A stretch of 64,000 nt of DNA from Agromyces tardus. Lineage in GTDB: Bacteria > Actinomycetota > Actinomycetes > Actinomycetales > Microbacteriaceae. A model generated the notes under the pieces. It was not told the DNA's origin and made no database searches. It saw nothing but the letters and a program-made list of their open reading frames with translations. Positions 32,646 to 41,377 of the stretch are shown in pieces; the first letter of the stretch is position 1; the number at the start of each line of letters is the position of its first letter. The stretch is from positions 1-64,000 of the forward strand of contig NZ_RHHB01000012.1 of the NCBI RefSeq assembly GCF_003710805.1. Reading direction: 5' to 3'. The position numbers and the translations under genes are program-made.

Positions 32646-33457
32646 TCATCGCTGCGCGAGGCGTCGCACCTGCCCGGCGTGCAGGTCGGCCACCCATTCC
32701 CAGCCGGGCTCGGCCGACGCACCCACCCGCGGGTCGCTCGGCTCCCGGCCGTCGCGCACGGCGTGCAGGTACGCCCGATCCCGGTCGATGCGTGCGTGCA
32801 GCTCGTCGGCGCCGCCGACGGATCCGTGGCCGGGATCACCACGTCGACGCCGCCCGCCACGCCCTCGAGCAACCGCAACGCCGTGAGGTAGTCCCCGATC
32901 GGGTCGGCGGCGCCGTTCAGGTCGAGCATCGGAATGAGGACATCCGAGAGCATGTCGCCGGCGACGAGCGCTCCGCGGTCCTCGATCAGCAGCGCCGCAT
33001 GCCCCGGGGCATGGGCCTGATGCTCGATGATCCGGATCTCAGGGCCGCTCCACGGAATCCGCGCCGCTTGGGCGGGCAGGCCGGTGATGCGGCCGAACAG
33101 GTCGTCCAGCGGCACCTCGTCGGCGATCTCCGGCGGGAGCATCCCGCCGACCATGGCGTTCCAGTTCTCGTCCGACAGGCGTGCTTCAATGGCGGCCGCA
33201 CAGCGAGCCGTGCCGTACCGGGGCGCGGCGCCGAGCCCGGCGTGCCAGAGCAGGTGATCCCAGTGCGGATGCGTCGAGAAGCCTGCCGCAACGGCATGGC
33301 CCGACGCGCGAAGGTCGTTCGCGATGCCGGCCAGCTCGTCGCCGCGTATCCCGGCGTCGACGACCAGGACGCCCGCCTCGCCGTGGACGATCACGGCGTT
33401 GCTCCGCATGAAGTCGCTCTCGTGGACCAGCACGCCCTCCGCGACCTGCCGCAGCAT
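32646..33457 (-). pseudogene. Metallo-beta-lactamase-fold hydrolase, frameshifted near its C-terminus
   Basis: The frame from ATG 33457 gives an MBL-fold protein with the zinc motif H-P-H-W-D-H and A-H-A-P-G-H. Near 32829-32832 the frame breaks: the expected V-V-I-P-G-H-G-S reads V-V-I-P-A-T-D. Restoring one G puts G-H-G-S-V-G-G-A-D-E-L-H in frame and runs on to a TGA at 32646-32648, about 270 residues, normal for the family. Without the repair the frame reads nonsense into the patatin gene (to 32540). The start overlaps the stop of the DHFR-like gene by one base, so the two are coupled. Confidence 0.75.
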
Positions 33458-34047
33458 CAGCGCGCCTCGCTCGCGTCGAGGATGGCGTAGCGATGCATGG
33501 TGACGCCCGATCCGAAGGATCGCTGCTCGAGCAGGTCGAGATCGAGCGGCACGTCGACGTCGTCGAACAGCGACCTGCCGAAGCCGAGGATGGCGGGATG
33601 CGTGAAGAGGAGCAGCTCGTCGAGCAGCCCCGCGCGCAGCAGCTGGGTCGCAAGGGAAGCGCCGCCCACACCGATGGCGCCGTCCGTTCGGGCCCGGTAG
33701 GCGGCGAGCTGCTCGATCGCGTCGTCCCCGCCGATGACCTGCGTGTTGTGATCTGCACGGGTGCGGGTACGGGAGACGAGCACCTTGGGCTTGGCGGTCC
33801 AGAGCTCGCCGTACTCGCGCAGGAAGTCCGGCAGTGACGCATCATCGCGCGATCCCGGCCAGAACTCCTCCATGACCTCGTAGAAGACCCGACCGTGCAC
33901 GATGGCCGCGACGTCGCGGGTGCGCGCATTGGCCTCGCGGTGGAACTCCTCGTCGATGTGCAGCCACTCGCCCGCGCCGTTGTCGCCGGGGACCTGCTCG
34001 ATGCGCAGGTCGACGGACACGTTCATCGAGTACACGAAGCGACCCAT
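33457..34047 (-). CDS. Dihydrofolate reductase/RibD C-terminal-like reductase
   Basis: The 196-residue protein belongs to the RibD_C/DHFR-like group (Y-S-M-N-V-S-V-D near the start, I-V-H-G-R-V-F-Y-E and G-G-A-S-L-A-T-Q-L-L as NADPH-binding glycine loop). True substrates are rarely known. ATG 34047 is preceded by GAGGGGGAG; the longer frame to 34086 runs over the operator. It diverges from an HxlR regulator, which likely controls it, and is coupled to the MBL-fold gene. Confidence 0.82.
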   Translation of the reverse strand: MGRFVYSMNVSVDLRIEQVPGDNGAGEWLHIDEEFHREANARTRDVAAIVHGRVFYEVMEEFWPGSRDDASLPDFLREYGELWTAKPKVLVSRTRTRADHNTQVIGGDDAIEQLAAYRARTDGAIGVGGASLATQLLRAGLLDELLLFTHPAILGFGRSLFDDVDVPLDLDLLEQRSFGSGVTMHRYAILDASEAR

Positions 34048-34063
34048 CAGCTCCCCCTCGGAA

Positions 34064-34093
34064 TAGTGATTGCGATTTGCAACCACTATAGTG
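34064..34093. promoter_or_regulatory. HxlR-type operator between divergent genes
   Basis: TAGTGATTGC and GCAACCACTA around GATTT (34064-34088) match at 9 of 10 arm positions. An overlapping perfect palindrome, CACTATAGTG, lies at 34084-34093. The stretch is strikingly AT-rich for this genome and lies between the DHFR-like and hxlR starts. Confidence 0.65.
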
Positions 34094-34121
34094 AGGGAGC
34101 ATCACCTGTCAAGGAGGGATC

Positions 34122-34616
34122 GTGGAACCACGTTCCGGGTGTCCGATCAACGCCGCCGTCGAGGTCCTCGGAGATCGCTGGTCGCTGCTCGTGCTGCGCG
34201 ACGTCATCTTCGCCGACCGCCGCTACTTCCGGGCGCTGCTCACGGGGTCGGTCGAGGGCATCGCCTCGAACATCCTCGCCGACCGCCTCAAGCGGCTCAT
34301 CGACGCGGGGATCCTCACCCGCGGCACCGCCGCGCGGGGGCAGCGCGCGCGCTTCAGCCTGACGGAAGCCGGGATCCGGACCGTGCCGATCCTCTCCGCC
34401 CTGGGCGATTGGGGCCTCGACTGGCGTTCGGGCAGCGACGAGCTCCGGGCCCGGCAGCAGCTCATGCGCGAGGAGGGACCGGCGTTCATCGAGGAGCTCA
34501 TGGAGGAGCTGCGCGTCCGGCACCTCGACGCCACGCCGACACGGCACGGCGGCTCGAACCCGTTCGAGCGTCTCGACGCCGCCGCGGCCGCGGCATCCGA
34601 CCCGACATCGCCCTGA
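34122..34616 (+). CDS. HxlR-family transcriptional regulator
   Basis: The 164-residue winged-helix protein begins with the family hallmark C-P-I-N-A-A-V-E-V-L-G-D-R-W-S-L-L-V-L-R-D, with Cys7 as the usual sensing cysteine. R-Y-F-R-A-L-L and S-N-I-L-A-D-R-L-K-R-L form the recognition region. The start is GTG 34122 with AAGGAGG five bases upstream. It diverges from the DHFR-like gene and shares the AT-rich operator region, so it probably controls both directions. Confidence 0.92.
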   Translation: MEPRSGCPINAAVEVLGDRWSLLVLRDVIFADRRYFRALLTGSVEGIASNILADRLKRLIDAGILTRGTAARGQRARFSLTEAGIRTVPILSALGDWGLDWRSGSDELRARQQLMREEGPAFIEELMEELRVRHLDATPTRHGGSNPFERLDAAAAAASDPTSP

Positions 34617-34699
34617 CCGAGGTGGATGCCGGCATGCCGCCGCCCACTCGAACGGCCCTGCCGATCGTGCCCAGTGACCGGCCTACGCCCTGCCGGCTG

Positions 34700-34921
34700 T
34701 CACCAGGTGAGCTCGACCTCCAACTCGTTCTCGCCTTCGTCGCCGAGCTCCACCTCCACCTTGAGGTTGACCTGGTCGGGGATGCGCACGGTGATTCGCC
34801 GTCCCTTGCGGTCGAACTCGACCGAGTTGTTCCTGGCGAGGGCGTCGGCGAGTGCGTGGAGCCTCGCGGCCGCCGCCTCGCGGCTCATGCGCTGGGTGTC
34901 GTCGATGTCGAACAGGTCCAT
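34700..34921 (-). CDS. Amphi-Trp domain protein
   Basis: This 73-residue acidic protein ends in the pattern that names the amphi-Trp family: a beta-hairpin core V-E-F-D-R-K-G-R-R-I-T-V-R-I-P, then alternating acidic and hydrophobic residues up to a terminal E-L-T-W. The function of the family is unknown. ATG 34921 follows GGGAGAG closely. It is monocistronic and faces the adenine deaminase gene. Confidence 0.8.
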   Translation of the reverse strand: MDLFDIDDTQRMSREAAAARLHALADALARNNSVEFDRKGRRITVRIPDQVNLKVEVELGDEGENELEVELTW

Positions 34922-35109
34922 GGTGGCTCTCCCTGGTGTCGTGCTCTCGACCGTAGCGACCTCCAGCCACCGCGCACCAGCATCCCCGCATTGCATCAAC
35001 GATCTTCCGGCCCGGCGCTCACCGCGATACCGTGAGTCGGCCTGTCGCTGCAGCCGCTCGCCGCGCAGCTGCTCGGCTTCCGCCAGGTGCGCACGGAAGG
35101 GAGTGCACG

Positions 35110-36111
35110 ATGAGACTGCCGGTCGCAGAGCTGCACCTCCACCTCGAGGGCACCCTCGAGCCCGAGTTCATCATGGATGCCGCCGCACGGAACGGCGTCG
35201 TGCTGCCATGGAGGTCGCTGGAGGAACTGAGATCGAAGTACCGCTTCACCGACCTGCAGTCGTTCCTCGACCTGCTGTACGTCAACCTCGAGGTCCTCCA
35301 CACCCGCGACGACTTCGAGCAGATGACCCGCAGCTACCTCCGTCGCGCTGCGGCGGCCGGCGTTCGCCACGCCGAGGCGTCCACCGACATCCAGGCGCAC
35401 ACCCGGCGCGGCATCCCCATCGAGGTCGTCGTCGACGGTGTCAGGGCCGCGCTCGACACCAGCGAGGACGACTACGGCATCACCACCAAGCTGATCATCT
35501 CGTTCCTGCGAGACCGCTCACCGGACGAAGCGGTCGACGTGCTGACCCGGCTGCTCGCGAGCGGAGCACGATTCGACGGGATCGGTCTCGACTCGGCCGA
35601 GGTCGGCTTTCCGCCATCGCTGTTCGTCGGACTCTACGACCTCGCCCGCGCGAACGGGCTGCACGTCGTCGCGCACGCAGGGGAGGAAGGCCCGCCGCAG
35701 TACGTCGCCGACTCCCTCGACCTGCTCCAGGTCGAACGCATCGACCATGGCAACCGGAGCCTCGAGGACGCACACCTCGTCGCGCGGCTCGTCGCAGAGC
35801 AGATACCGCTCACCGTGTGCCCGCTCTCGAATGTCCGGCTTCGCGTCGTCGACGATCTCGAACAGCATCCCATCCGACGGATGCTCGCCCACGGACTCAA
35901 CGTCTCGGTGCACTCGGACGACCCGGCCTACTTCGGCGGCTACATCGACGACAACATCGACGCGATCGTCGACCGCTGCGGCGTCACGAACGATGAGCTC
36001 GCCCGCCTTGCGCGCAATTCCATCGACGCTTCCTTCCTCGATGCTGAAGGGAAGGCCCGCCTCCACTCGGAGGTCGATGTGTGGAGCGAAGCGCACTCAC
36101 CCGCTCGGTGA
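35110..36111 (+). CDS. Adenine deaminase (adenosine deaminase superfamily)
   Basis: The 333-residue metallo-enzyme has the amidohydrolase metal ligands H9 and H11 in H-L-H-L-E-G-T, H-A-G-E-E-G (with catalytic Glu), I-D-H-G, and S-D-D-P-A-Y-F. H-L-H-L-E-G-T-L-E-P and S-D-D-P-A-Y-F-G-G-Y are closer to the adenine deaminases of this superfamily (EC 3.5.4.2) than to classical adenosine deaminases, which read H-V-H-L-D-G-S. It would convert adenine to hypoxanthine, the substrate of the XdhABC enzyme earlier in the window. AAGGGAG precedes the ATG. Confidence 0.82.
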   Translation: MRLPVAELHLHLEGTLEPEFIMDAAARNGVVLPWRSLEELRSKYRFTDLQSFLDLLYVNLEVLHTRDDFEQMTRSYLRRAAAAGVRHAEASTDIQAHTRRGIPIEVVVDGVRAALDTSEDDYGITTKLIISFLRDRSPDEAVDVLTRLLASGARFDGIGLDSAEVGFPPSLFVGLYDLARANGLHVVAHAGEEGPPQYVADSLDLLQVERIDHGNRSLEDAHLVARLVAEQIPLTVCPLSNVRLRVVDDLEQHPIRRMLAHGLNVSVHSDDPAYFGGYIDDNIDAIVDRCGVTNDELARLARNSIDASFLDAEGKARLHSEVDVWSEAHSPAR

Positions 36112-36293
36112 TCGAAGCGGGTTCACTGACGAGCAGACCTGACGATCACCGACCATTCCGCCGAGCTGCAGCGGTTGCGGCCTGTCTGTACTCGATTCTT
36201 CGGGTCACCAGTCGATCGTGCGTTCGCAGCCTCCCGCTCGCGGGGCGTCACGCGATCGGGTGAAGGTGAGACGGCTGCGCACAAGCCGATCCC

Positions 36294-36980
36294 TCAGCTC
36301 GACGATGCGCTCGAGGCCCTCAGGGGCTCGAGGGCGGCGAGGACGAGGTCGAGGCCGAAGGTGAACTCCTCCGCCGGGTCGTAACCGGCAGCGACGAGCG
36401 CCGCGGCGGACTCGTTGAGGTAGGGGAACGCGTCAGGAGGAAGCTGGGGCAGGTAGACGTCCTCGGTCATCTCCGCGAGCTCGTCGGCGGTGTCGAACGG
36501 CAGGCTGGCTGCCTGCAGGGCATACCCGTAGACGTAGCTGTTGAGCAACCAGTTGGCGTGCGTCGCCGTGAGAGCCGAGAAGCCGGCCTTTCGCAGGCAG
36601 GCGGTGAAGGCTTCGCGGTGACGGAGGTTCGCGGGGCCCGGCGTTGTCCGCGACTCCATCAGGCCGATCGCCCACGGGTGGCGTGCGAGCACCTGTCGGG
36701 TGGATGTCGCCACCCGTCGCATCGCCGACTGCCAGTCGGTCTCTTCGGGCGGGAGTTCGATCTCCTCGAACACGATGTCGATCATGGCGTCCAGCAGCTC
36801 GTCCTTGCTCGCCACGTAGTGGTAGAGCGACATCGCGCCCGCGCCGAGCGCGCCGGCGAGCCGGCGCATGCTCAGCCCGTCGACCCCCTCGCGGTCGGCG
36901 AGCCGGACGGCCTCGACCACCACCCGCTGCTTGCTCAGCCCCGCGTCCGACGCGACCTGGCGTTCTTCCTTCGCAGACAC
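36294..36980 (-). CDS. TetR-family regulator
   Basis: The 228-residue repressor has an N-terminal helix-turn-helix (G-L-S-M-R-R-L-A-G-A-L-G-A-G-A-M-S-L-Y-H-Y) and a TetR-like ligand domain with W-Q-S-A-M-R-R-V-A. The start is GTG 36980 with GAGGGGGG upstream. Across the divergent gap lies a strong promoter embedded in three GTAC-N3-GTAC repeats, the likely binding sites. The genes it controls are a degraded oxidoreductase and a DUF6326 membrane protein. Confidence 0.88.
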   Translation of the reverse strand: MSAKEERQVASDAGLSKQRVVVEAVRLADREGVDGLSMRRLAGALGAGAMSLYHYVASKDELLDAMIDIVFEEIELPPEETDWQSAMRRVATSTRQVLARHPWAIGLMESRTTPGPANLRHREAFTACLRKAGFSALTATHANWLLNSYVYGYALQAASLPFDTADELAEMTEDVYLPQLPPDAFPYLNESAAALVAAGYDPAEEFTFGLDLVLAALEPLRASSASSS

Positions 36981-37007
36981 AGGTCCCCCCTCGATCGCTC
37001 GAACCGC

Positions 37008-37059
37008 TTGACAATCGTACAGCGTACGTGCATAGTACAGCGTACGACGTACGGTGTAC
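37008..37059 (+). promoter_or_regulatory. TetR-controlled promoter with three GTAC-N3-GTAC sites
   Basis: TTGACA (37008-37013) and CATAGT (37031-37036) are separated by 17 bp. Repeats GTACAGCGTAC (37018-37028 and 37035-37045) and GTACGGTGTAC (37049-37059) fill the spacer and start region, so repressor binding would exclude polymerase. One of the few consensus -35 boxes in the window. Confidence 0.75.
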
Positions 37060-37097
37060 GAGCCAACGAATCGCAGCTCGGACGTGAGGAGGATCCA

Positions 37098-37282
37098 ATG
37101 GGAATCGGACAGCGAGCGAACGGTGCACGCCTGGTACGGGGGACGAGTCCGGCCGGGGCGGCGACGATGCTGGAACGCTCCGGCCCGTCATCGACCGCAC
37201 CCACCCACTCGACCACGCAGCCGACGCCCTCCGCTACGTCGGGGCGGGCCACACCCCGGGGAAGGTCGTGATCACCCTCTGA
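37098..37282 (+). pseudogene. Remnant of a zinc-type/quinone oxidoreductase (MDR superfamily)
   Basis: A strong GAGGAGG site leads to ATG 37098, but the frame codes an unremarkable 57-residue peptide. In another frame, from about 37166 to the TGA at 37280-37282, the sequence reads A-G-T-L-R-P-V-I-D-R then Y-V-G-A-G-H-T-P-G-K-V-V-I-T-L, the C-terminal end of NAD(P)-dependent alcohol dehydrogenase/quinone oxidoreductases of about 330 residues. The promoter, ribosome site and last 38 codons remain; the middle is lost. It was probably the TetR target. Confidence 0.65.
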
Positions 37283-37378
37283 CGACCGGACCGACGAGAA
37301 CGACCCGACCGGTGCACACGCACGCCCAGACCTGCCGCCAGTCCGGCGGAGGAATCACTCCTATCGAAGGAAGAACCG

Positions 37379-37867
37379 ATGACCGTCCGAACCACGACCC
37401 CGACCCCGGTCGACAACCCGCCCGTCTCCGTGCAGGCCAAGCTCGCGGCAGCCTGGACCAGCTTCATGTTCCTCTACATCTACGTCGACATCCTGAATTT
37501 CTACAAGCCGGGCGTCGTCGACGGCATCCTGAACGGCCTCATCTGGAGATTCGACATCAGCTCGACGCTGTTGACGATCTTCCTGGTGTCCGTGTCGATC
37601 CCGGCCCTGATGGTGGTGCTCTCCATCTCGCTGCCCGCCCGGGTGAACCGCACCACGAACCTCGTCGTCGCCTCGCTCCTCATCCCCTACTCGATCTTCA
37701 ACGCGGCAGGGGCGACCTGGGAGTGGGCCGCCTTCTACGGCATCTCCATCGGAATCGAGGTCCTGCTCCTGGTCTTCATCCTGCGCTCCGCCTGGTCATG
37801 GCCTCGAACCCCCGCCGTCCCCGCCGGTTCCGCGACGACCGACCTGCGGCAAGGCGTTCGACAGTAG
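37379..37867 (+). CDS. DUF6326 family membrane protein
   Basis: The 162-residue protein has four hydrophobic segments, beginning after L-A-A-A-W-T-S-F-M-F-L-Y-I-Y-V-D-I-L-N-F-Y-K-P-G, a stretch I associate with DUF6326. AAGGAAG precedes the ATG. It lies downstream of the TetR-controlled promoter and the oxidoreductase remnant and is probably still read from that promoter. Function unknown. Confidence 0.75.
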   Translation: MTVRTTTPTPVDNPPVSVQAKLAAAWTSFMFLYIYVDILNFYKPGVVDGILNGLIWRFDISSTLLTIFLVSVSIPALMVVLSISLPARVNRTTNLVVASLLIPYSIFNAAGATWEWAAFYGISIGIEVLLLVFILRSAWSWPRTPAVPAGSATTDLRQGVRQ

Positions 37868-38173
37868 GCCTCCGTTCGAAGTCCCACGGCGTGAAGACCG
37901 CCGCCGCGCACACGGGCCGACCGGGACCAGCTCGGACGCGGTCTGCGCAGAGAACCTGCTCACGTCCGTCCGTTGTCAGCGCGCGGGCTCACTGGCCGGT
38001 TGCCGCCCTCGTCGAACGACCGCACACCGTGATGCGTCGGCGCGAGGGCGGCATCGGCACGCGGTCGAGTCCGCGATCCGGGGTCGGCTGCCGTCAACTC
38101 GCTTCGAGGAGCAGGTGCGTCAGGTCGCGGCTCGCGCCCCCCGAGGCGAGCATCGCGGCACGAGCGGCGAGCG
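37868..38173. other. Intergenic stretch without a recognised gene
   Basis: Some 300 bases separate the DUF6326 gene and the convergent lacI gene. I see no conserved reading frame. A short minus-strand frame ending S-R-D-L-T-H-L-L-L-E-A-S (stop at 38094) could be a relic but has no support. No clear terminator stem. Confidence 0.5.
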
Positions 38174-39199
38174 CTACACCGCGGGCGGCGGCGCCGTGCT
38201 GTCGCGCACGACGAGGCTCGTCGCGAGGTCCATGCGGGGCGTCATGGTCGTCTCCTCGTCGGCGAGGCGGATCGCGAGGCGGGCCGCCTCCTCGCCCATC
38301 CGGCGCAGCGGCTGGTGCACCGTGGTGAGGCGCGGGCTGACCCAGCGGGCGAGGGGGATGTCGTCGTAGCCGACGATCGAGAGGTCCTCGGGCACGCGCA
38401 GGCCCGCCTCTCGAGCCGCGTCGAGCACGCCGAGGGCCTGCAGGTCGCTTCCCGCGAAGATCGCCGTGGGCCGGTTCTCGAGGGCCAGGATGTCGCGGGC
38501 GCGATCGCGCCCGCCGTCGACGTGGAAGTCGCCGAACCGGATCCAGGCGGGGTCGACGGGGAAGCCCGCCGAGTTCATCGCCGAGCGGAAGCCGTCGAGG
38601 CGGGCGAGCGAGCACATCATGTCGTCGGGTCCGGTGATCGCGGCGATGCGGCGGTGGCCGAGCTCGATGAGGTGCCGCGTCGCCGCGAGCCCGCCCGACC
38701 AGTTCGCCGAGCCGACCGACGGCACGTCGGGCGACGGGTCGCCCGCGGGGTCGACGATGACGAACGGGATCGCGCGGGAGCGCAGCCGCTCGCGGTACTC
38801 GGGCGCGAGCTCGGAGAAGACCAGCACGACGCCGACGGGGCGGCGGCGCATGACGCCCTCGATCCAGTCGGGGTCGGGCGCGTGCCGGCTGCCGCTCACC
38901 GTGAGCACGACGCTCAGGCCATGCTCCTTCGCGACGGTCTCCACGCCCTCGATGAGCTCCATCGACCAGATCTCGTCGAGCTCGTGGAAGACGAGCTCGA
39001 TGAGGTCGGCCTTCGCCTCCGCGCGGCCGATGCGCCGCACGTAGCCGCGTTCGGCGAGCAGCGCCTCGACCTTCGTGCGCGTCGCCGCCGCGACATCCGC
39101 CCGGCCGTTGAGCACCTTCGAGATGGTCGACAGGGAGACGCCGGCCTCCTCCGCGACGGCGGCGAGGGTCACGCGTTCGGCTGCGGCATCCGTCTGCAT
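38174..39199 (-). CDS. LacI-family regulator at the end of the alpha-xyloside operon
   Basis: The 341-residue repressor has the LacI helix-turn-helix (T-L-A-A-V-A-E-E-A-G-V-S-L-S-T-I-S-K-V-L-N-G) and a sensor domain ending V-G-Y-D-D-I-P-L-A. ATG 39199 lies 37 bp after the GH31 stop, so it can be the last gene of that operon. A TAGGCT seven bases before the ATG also allows a separate leaderless transcript. No palindromic operator is obvious nearby, so its target is open. Confidence 0.87.
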   Translation of the reverse strand: MQTDAAAERVTLAAVAEEAGVSLSTISKVLNGRADVAAATRTKVEALLAERGYVRRIGRAEAKADLIELVFHELDEIWSMELIEGVETVAKEHGLSVVLTVSGSRHAPDPDWIEGVMRRRPVGVVLVFSELAPEYRERLRSRAIPFVIVDPAGDPSPDVPSVGSANWSGGLAATRHLIELGHRRIAAITGPDDMMCSLARLDGFRSAMNSAGFPVDPAWIRFGDFHVDGGRDRARDILALENRPTAIFAGSDLQALGVLDAAREAGLRVPEDLSIVGYDDIPLARWVSPRLTTVHQPLRRMGEEAARLAIRLADEETTMTPRMDLATSLVVRDSTAPPPAV

Positions 39200-39236
39200 G
39201 TTTCGAAGCCTAGCGGCGAAAGTTGCGATCGTCGCG

Positions 39237-41375
39237 TCAGGCGCGGAACTCGGTCGGCTGGCCGTCATCGCCCGCGAGCGGGATGACGGCCCCCTCGCGC
39301 ACCCAGAGCGGCAGCGTGTCGAACCCGTGCACCTCGCGGCGCCAGCCCCCGCCCTCGACGACCTCGCGCGTGAACCAGTTCGTCCAACGGCCGTGGGGCA
39401 GGTAGTACTCCACGTCTCCGGCGGCGCTGAACACCGGCGCCACGAGCAGGCTCGGCCCGAGCAGGTACTGCCGATCGAGATGCGCGACCGCCGGGTCGCC
39501 GGGGAACTCGAGCTGCATCGGCCGCATGATCGGCCGTCCGGTGCGGTGCGCCTCCTCGCCGGCCGCCACGAGGTACGGGGTCAGCGAGCGCTTCAGCTTC
39601 GCGAAGGCGCGGGTCACCTCGACCGCCGACTGCCCCGGCGCCTCGGTGCCGTCGTCGAACGCCCACGGCACGCGGTAGCTCGTCGAGCCGTGCAGCCGGG
39701 AGTGGCTCGAGAGCAGCCCGAACGCGAGCCAGCGCTTGAACACCGAGGGGTCGGGGTCGCCCTCGAAACCGCCGATGTCGTGGCTCCAGTAGCCGAAGCC
39801 GCTCATCGCGAGCGACAGCCCGCCGCGCAGGCTCTCGGCCATCGACGTGAACGACGACGAGTTGTCGCCACCCCAGTGCACGGGCATGCTCTGGCCGCCG
39901 GCCGTCGCGGAGCGGGCGAAGAGCACCGCCTCCCCCGGTCCGCGCACCTCCTCGAGCACGTCGAAGACGGCACGGTTGTAGAGCTCGGTGTAGCGGTGGT
40001 GCATCGCCTCGGGGTCGCTGCCGTCGTGCCAGGCGAGCCCCACCGGGACCCGCTCGCCGAAGTCCGTCTTGATCGCATCCACGCCCTGCGCGAGCAGACG
40101 CCGCAGGTGCCCCTGGAACCAGCGCGTGGCATCCGGGTTGGTGAAGTCGACGAGCGCCATGCCGGCCTGCCACAGGTCCCACTGCCACACCGTGCCGTCG
40201 GGGCGCCGCACGAGATAGCCGCCCTCGACGCCCTCGCGGAAGAGCTTCGAACGCTGCGCGATGTACGGGTTGAGCCACGCGCTCACCCGCAGCCCGCGAT
40301 CGTGCAGGCGGGCGAGCATGCCCTCGGGGTCGGGGAAGACGGCCGGGTCCCACTCGAAGTCGGTCCAGTGGAACTCGCGCATCCAGAAGCAGTCGAAGTG
40401 GAAGACGCCGAGCGGGATGTCGCGCTCGGCCATGCCGTCGATGAACGCGTTGACGGTGGCCTCGTCGTAGTCGGTCGTGAAGCTCGTCGAGAGCCACAGG
40501 CCGTACGACCACTCGGGCACGAGCGCCGGGCGCCCCGTCAGGCGCGTGTAGCGATCGAGTACCTCCGCCGGCGTGGGACCGGCGATCACGAAGTACTCGA
40601 GCGACTCGCCCGCGACCGAGAACTGCACCTGCTCGACCGCCTCGGAGCCCACCTCGAACGAGACGTGCCCGGCGTGGTTCACGAGCACGCCGTAGCCGCG
40701 GTTCGTGAGGTAGAACGGCACGTTCTTGTACGACTGCTCGCTCGAGGTGCCGCCGTCGGCGTTCCAGATGTCGATCGTCTGGCCGTTCTTCACGAGCGGC
40801 CCGAACCGCTCGCCGAGGCCGTAGACGAGTTCGCCCACGCCGAGCGCCAGCTGGGTGTGCACGTACGTGGGCGACGGCGCGAGGCCCGTCGTCGTGATGC
40901 CCGCGATGCCCGCGGGCTCGGCCGCGACCGGTGCCCCGGGGGCGAGACGCACGTACCCGACCGACTTCCGGCCGCTCGACGTGTAGGCGGCGCCGTCGTC
41001 GCTCCCGCGCTCGAACGTCAGCTCCCACGGGGCGCCGCGGCGGATGCGAGCTCGCAGCGAGCCGGCGTCGAGCACGCCCTCGGCGTCGTCGATCGCGAGC
41101 ACCGGCGCGTGCGTGGCATCCGCTTCGATGCCGAACCCCGGGTCTCGCGGGGCGCCGCGGTGGTGCTCGACGCGCACCCGGATGACGCCCTCGGCGGGGC
41201 TCGCGAGCGAGACCGTGAGCATCGGCCGGTTGAGCGTGTCGCCGCGGCCCGCGATGACGCGCGTCGGCGCCCACGCCACGAGCTCGTCGCCCTCGATCGC
41301 GAGGTCGCGGGCCTCCTGCGCGTAGAGCGCCTCGACCCCCGGACGCGTGTGCCAGAACCCATCGGTGAACTTCAT
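39237..41375 (-). CDS. GH31 alpha-xylosidase (YicI-like)
   Basis: The 712-residue enzyme cleaves alpha-1,6-xylose from xyloglucan oligosaccharides such as isoprimeverose. The nucleophile is D438 in K-T-D-F-G-E-R and the acid/base is D504 in W-G-G-D-N; the 66-residue distance and K-T-D-F-G-E match E. coli YicI (D416/D482), separating it from alpha-glucosidases. No signal peptide, so hydrolysis follows import by the ABC genes upstream. ATG 41375 starts two bases after the permease stop. Confidence 0.92.
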   Translation of the reverse strand: MKFTDGFWHTRPGVEALYAQEARDLAIEGDELVAWAPTRVIAGRGDTLNRPMLTVSLASPAEGVIRVRVEHHRGAPRDPGFGIEADATHAPVLAIDDAEGVLDAGSLRARIRRGAPWELTFERGSDDGAAYTSSGRKSVGYVRLAPGAPVAAEPAGIAGITTTGLAPSPTYVHTQLALGVGELVYGLGERFGPLVKNGQTIDIWNADGGTSSEQSYKNVPFYLTNRGYGVLVNHAGHVSFEVGSEAVEQVQFSVAGESLEYFVIAGPTPAEVLDRYTRLTGRPALVPEWSYGLWLSTSFTTDYDEATVNAFIDGMAERDIPLGVFHFDCFWMREFHWTDFEWDPAVFPDPEGMLARLHDRGLRVSAWLNPYIAQRSKLFREGVEGGYLVRRPDGTVWQWDLWQAGMALVDFTNPDATRWFQGHLRRLLAQGVDAIKTDFGERVPVGLAWHDGSDPEAMHHRYTELYNRAVFDVLEEVRGPGEAVLFARSATAGGQSMPVHWGGDNSSSFTSMAESLRGGLSLAMSGFGYWSHDIGGFEGDPDPSVFKRWLAFGLLSSHSRLHGSTSYRVPWAFDDGTEAPGQSAVEVTRAFAKLKRSLTPYLVAAGEEAHRTGRPIMRPMQLEFPGDPAVAHLDRQYLLGPSLLVAPVFSAAGDVEYYLPHGRWTNWFTREVVEGGGWRREVHGFDTLPLWVREGAVIPLAGDDGQPTEFRA

Positions 41376-41377
41376 GA

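Noticed and set aside
36112-36293. A small gene between adenine deaminase and tetR
   Set aside because: Only short frames without ribosome sites or protein-like composition are present.
37098-37271. A real 57-residue protein from ATG 37098
   Set aside because: The ribosome site is good, but the peptide is low in complexity and a different frame holds a clear oxidoreductase C-terminus, so a remnant is more likely.
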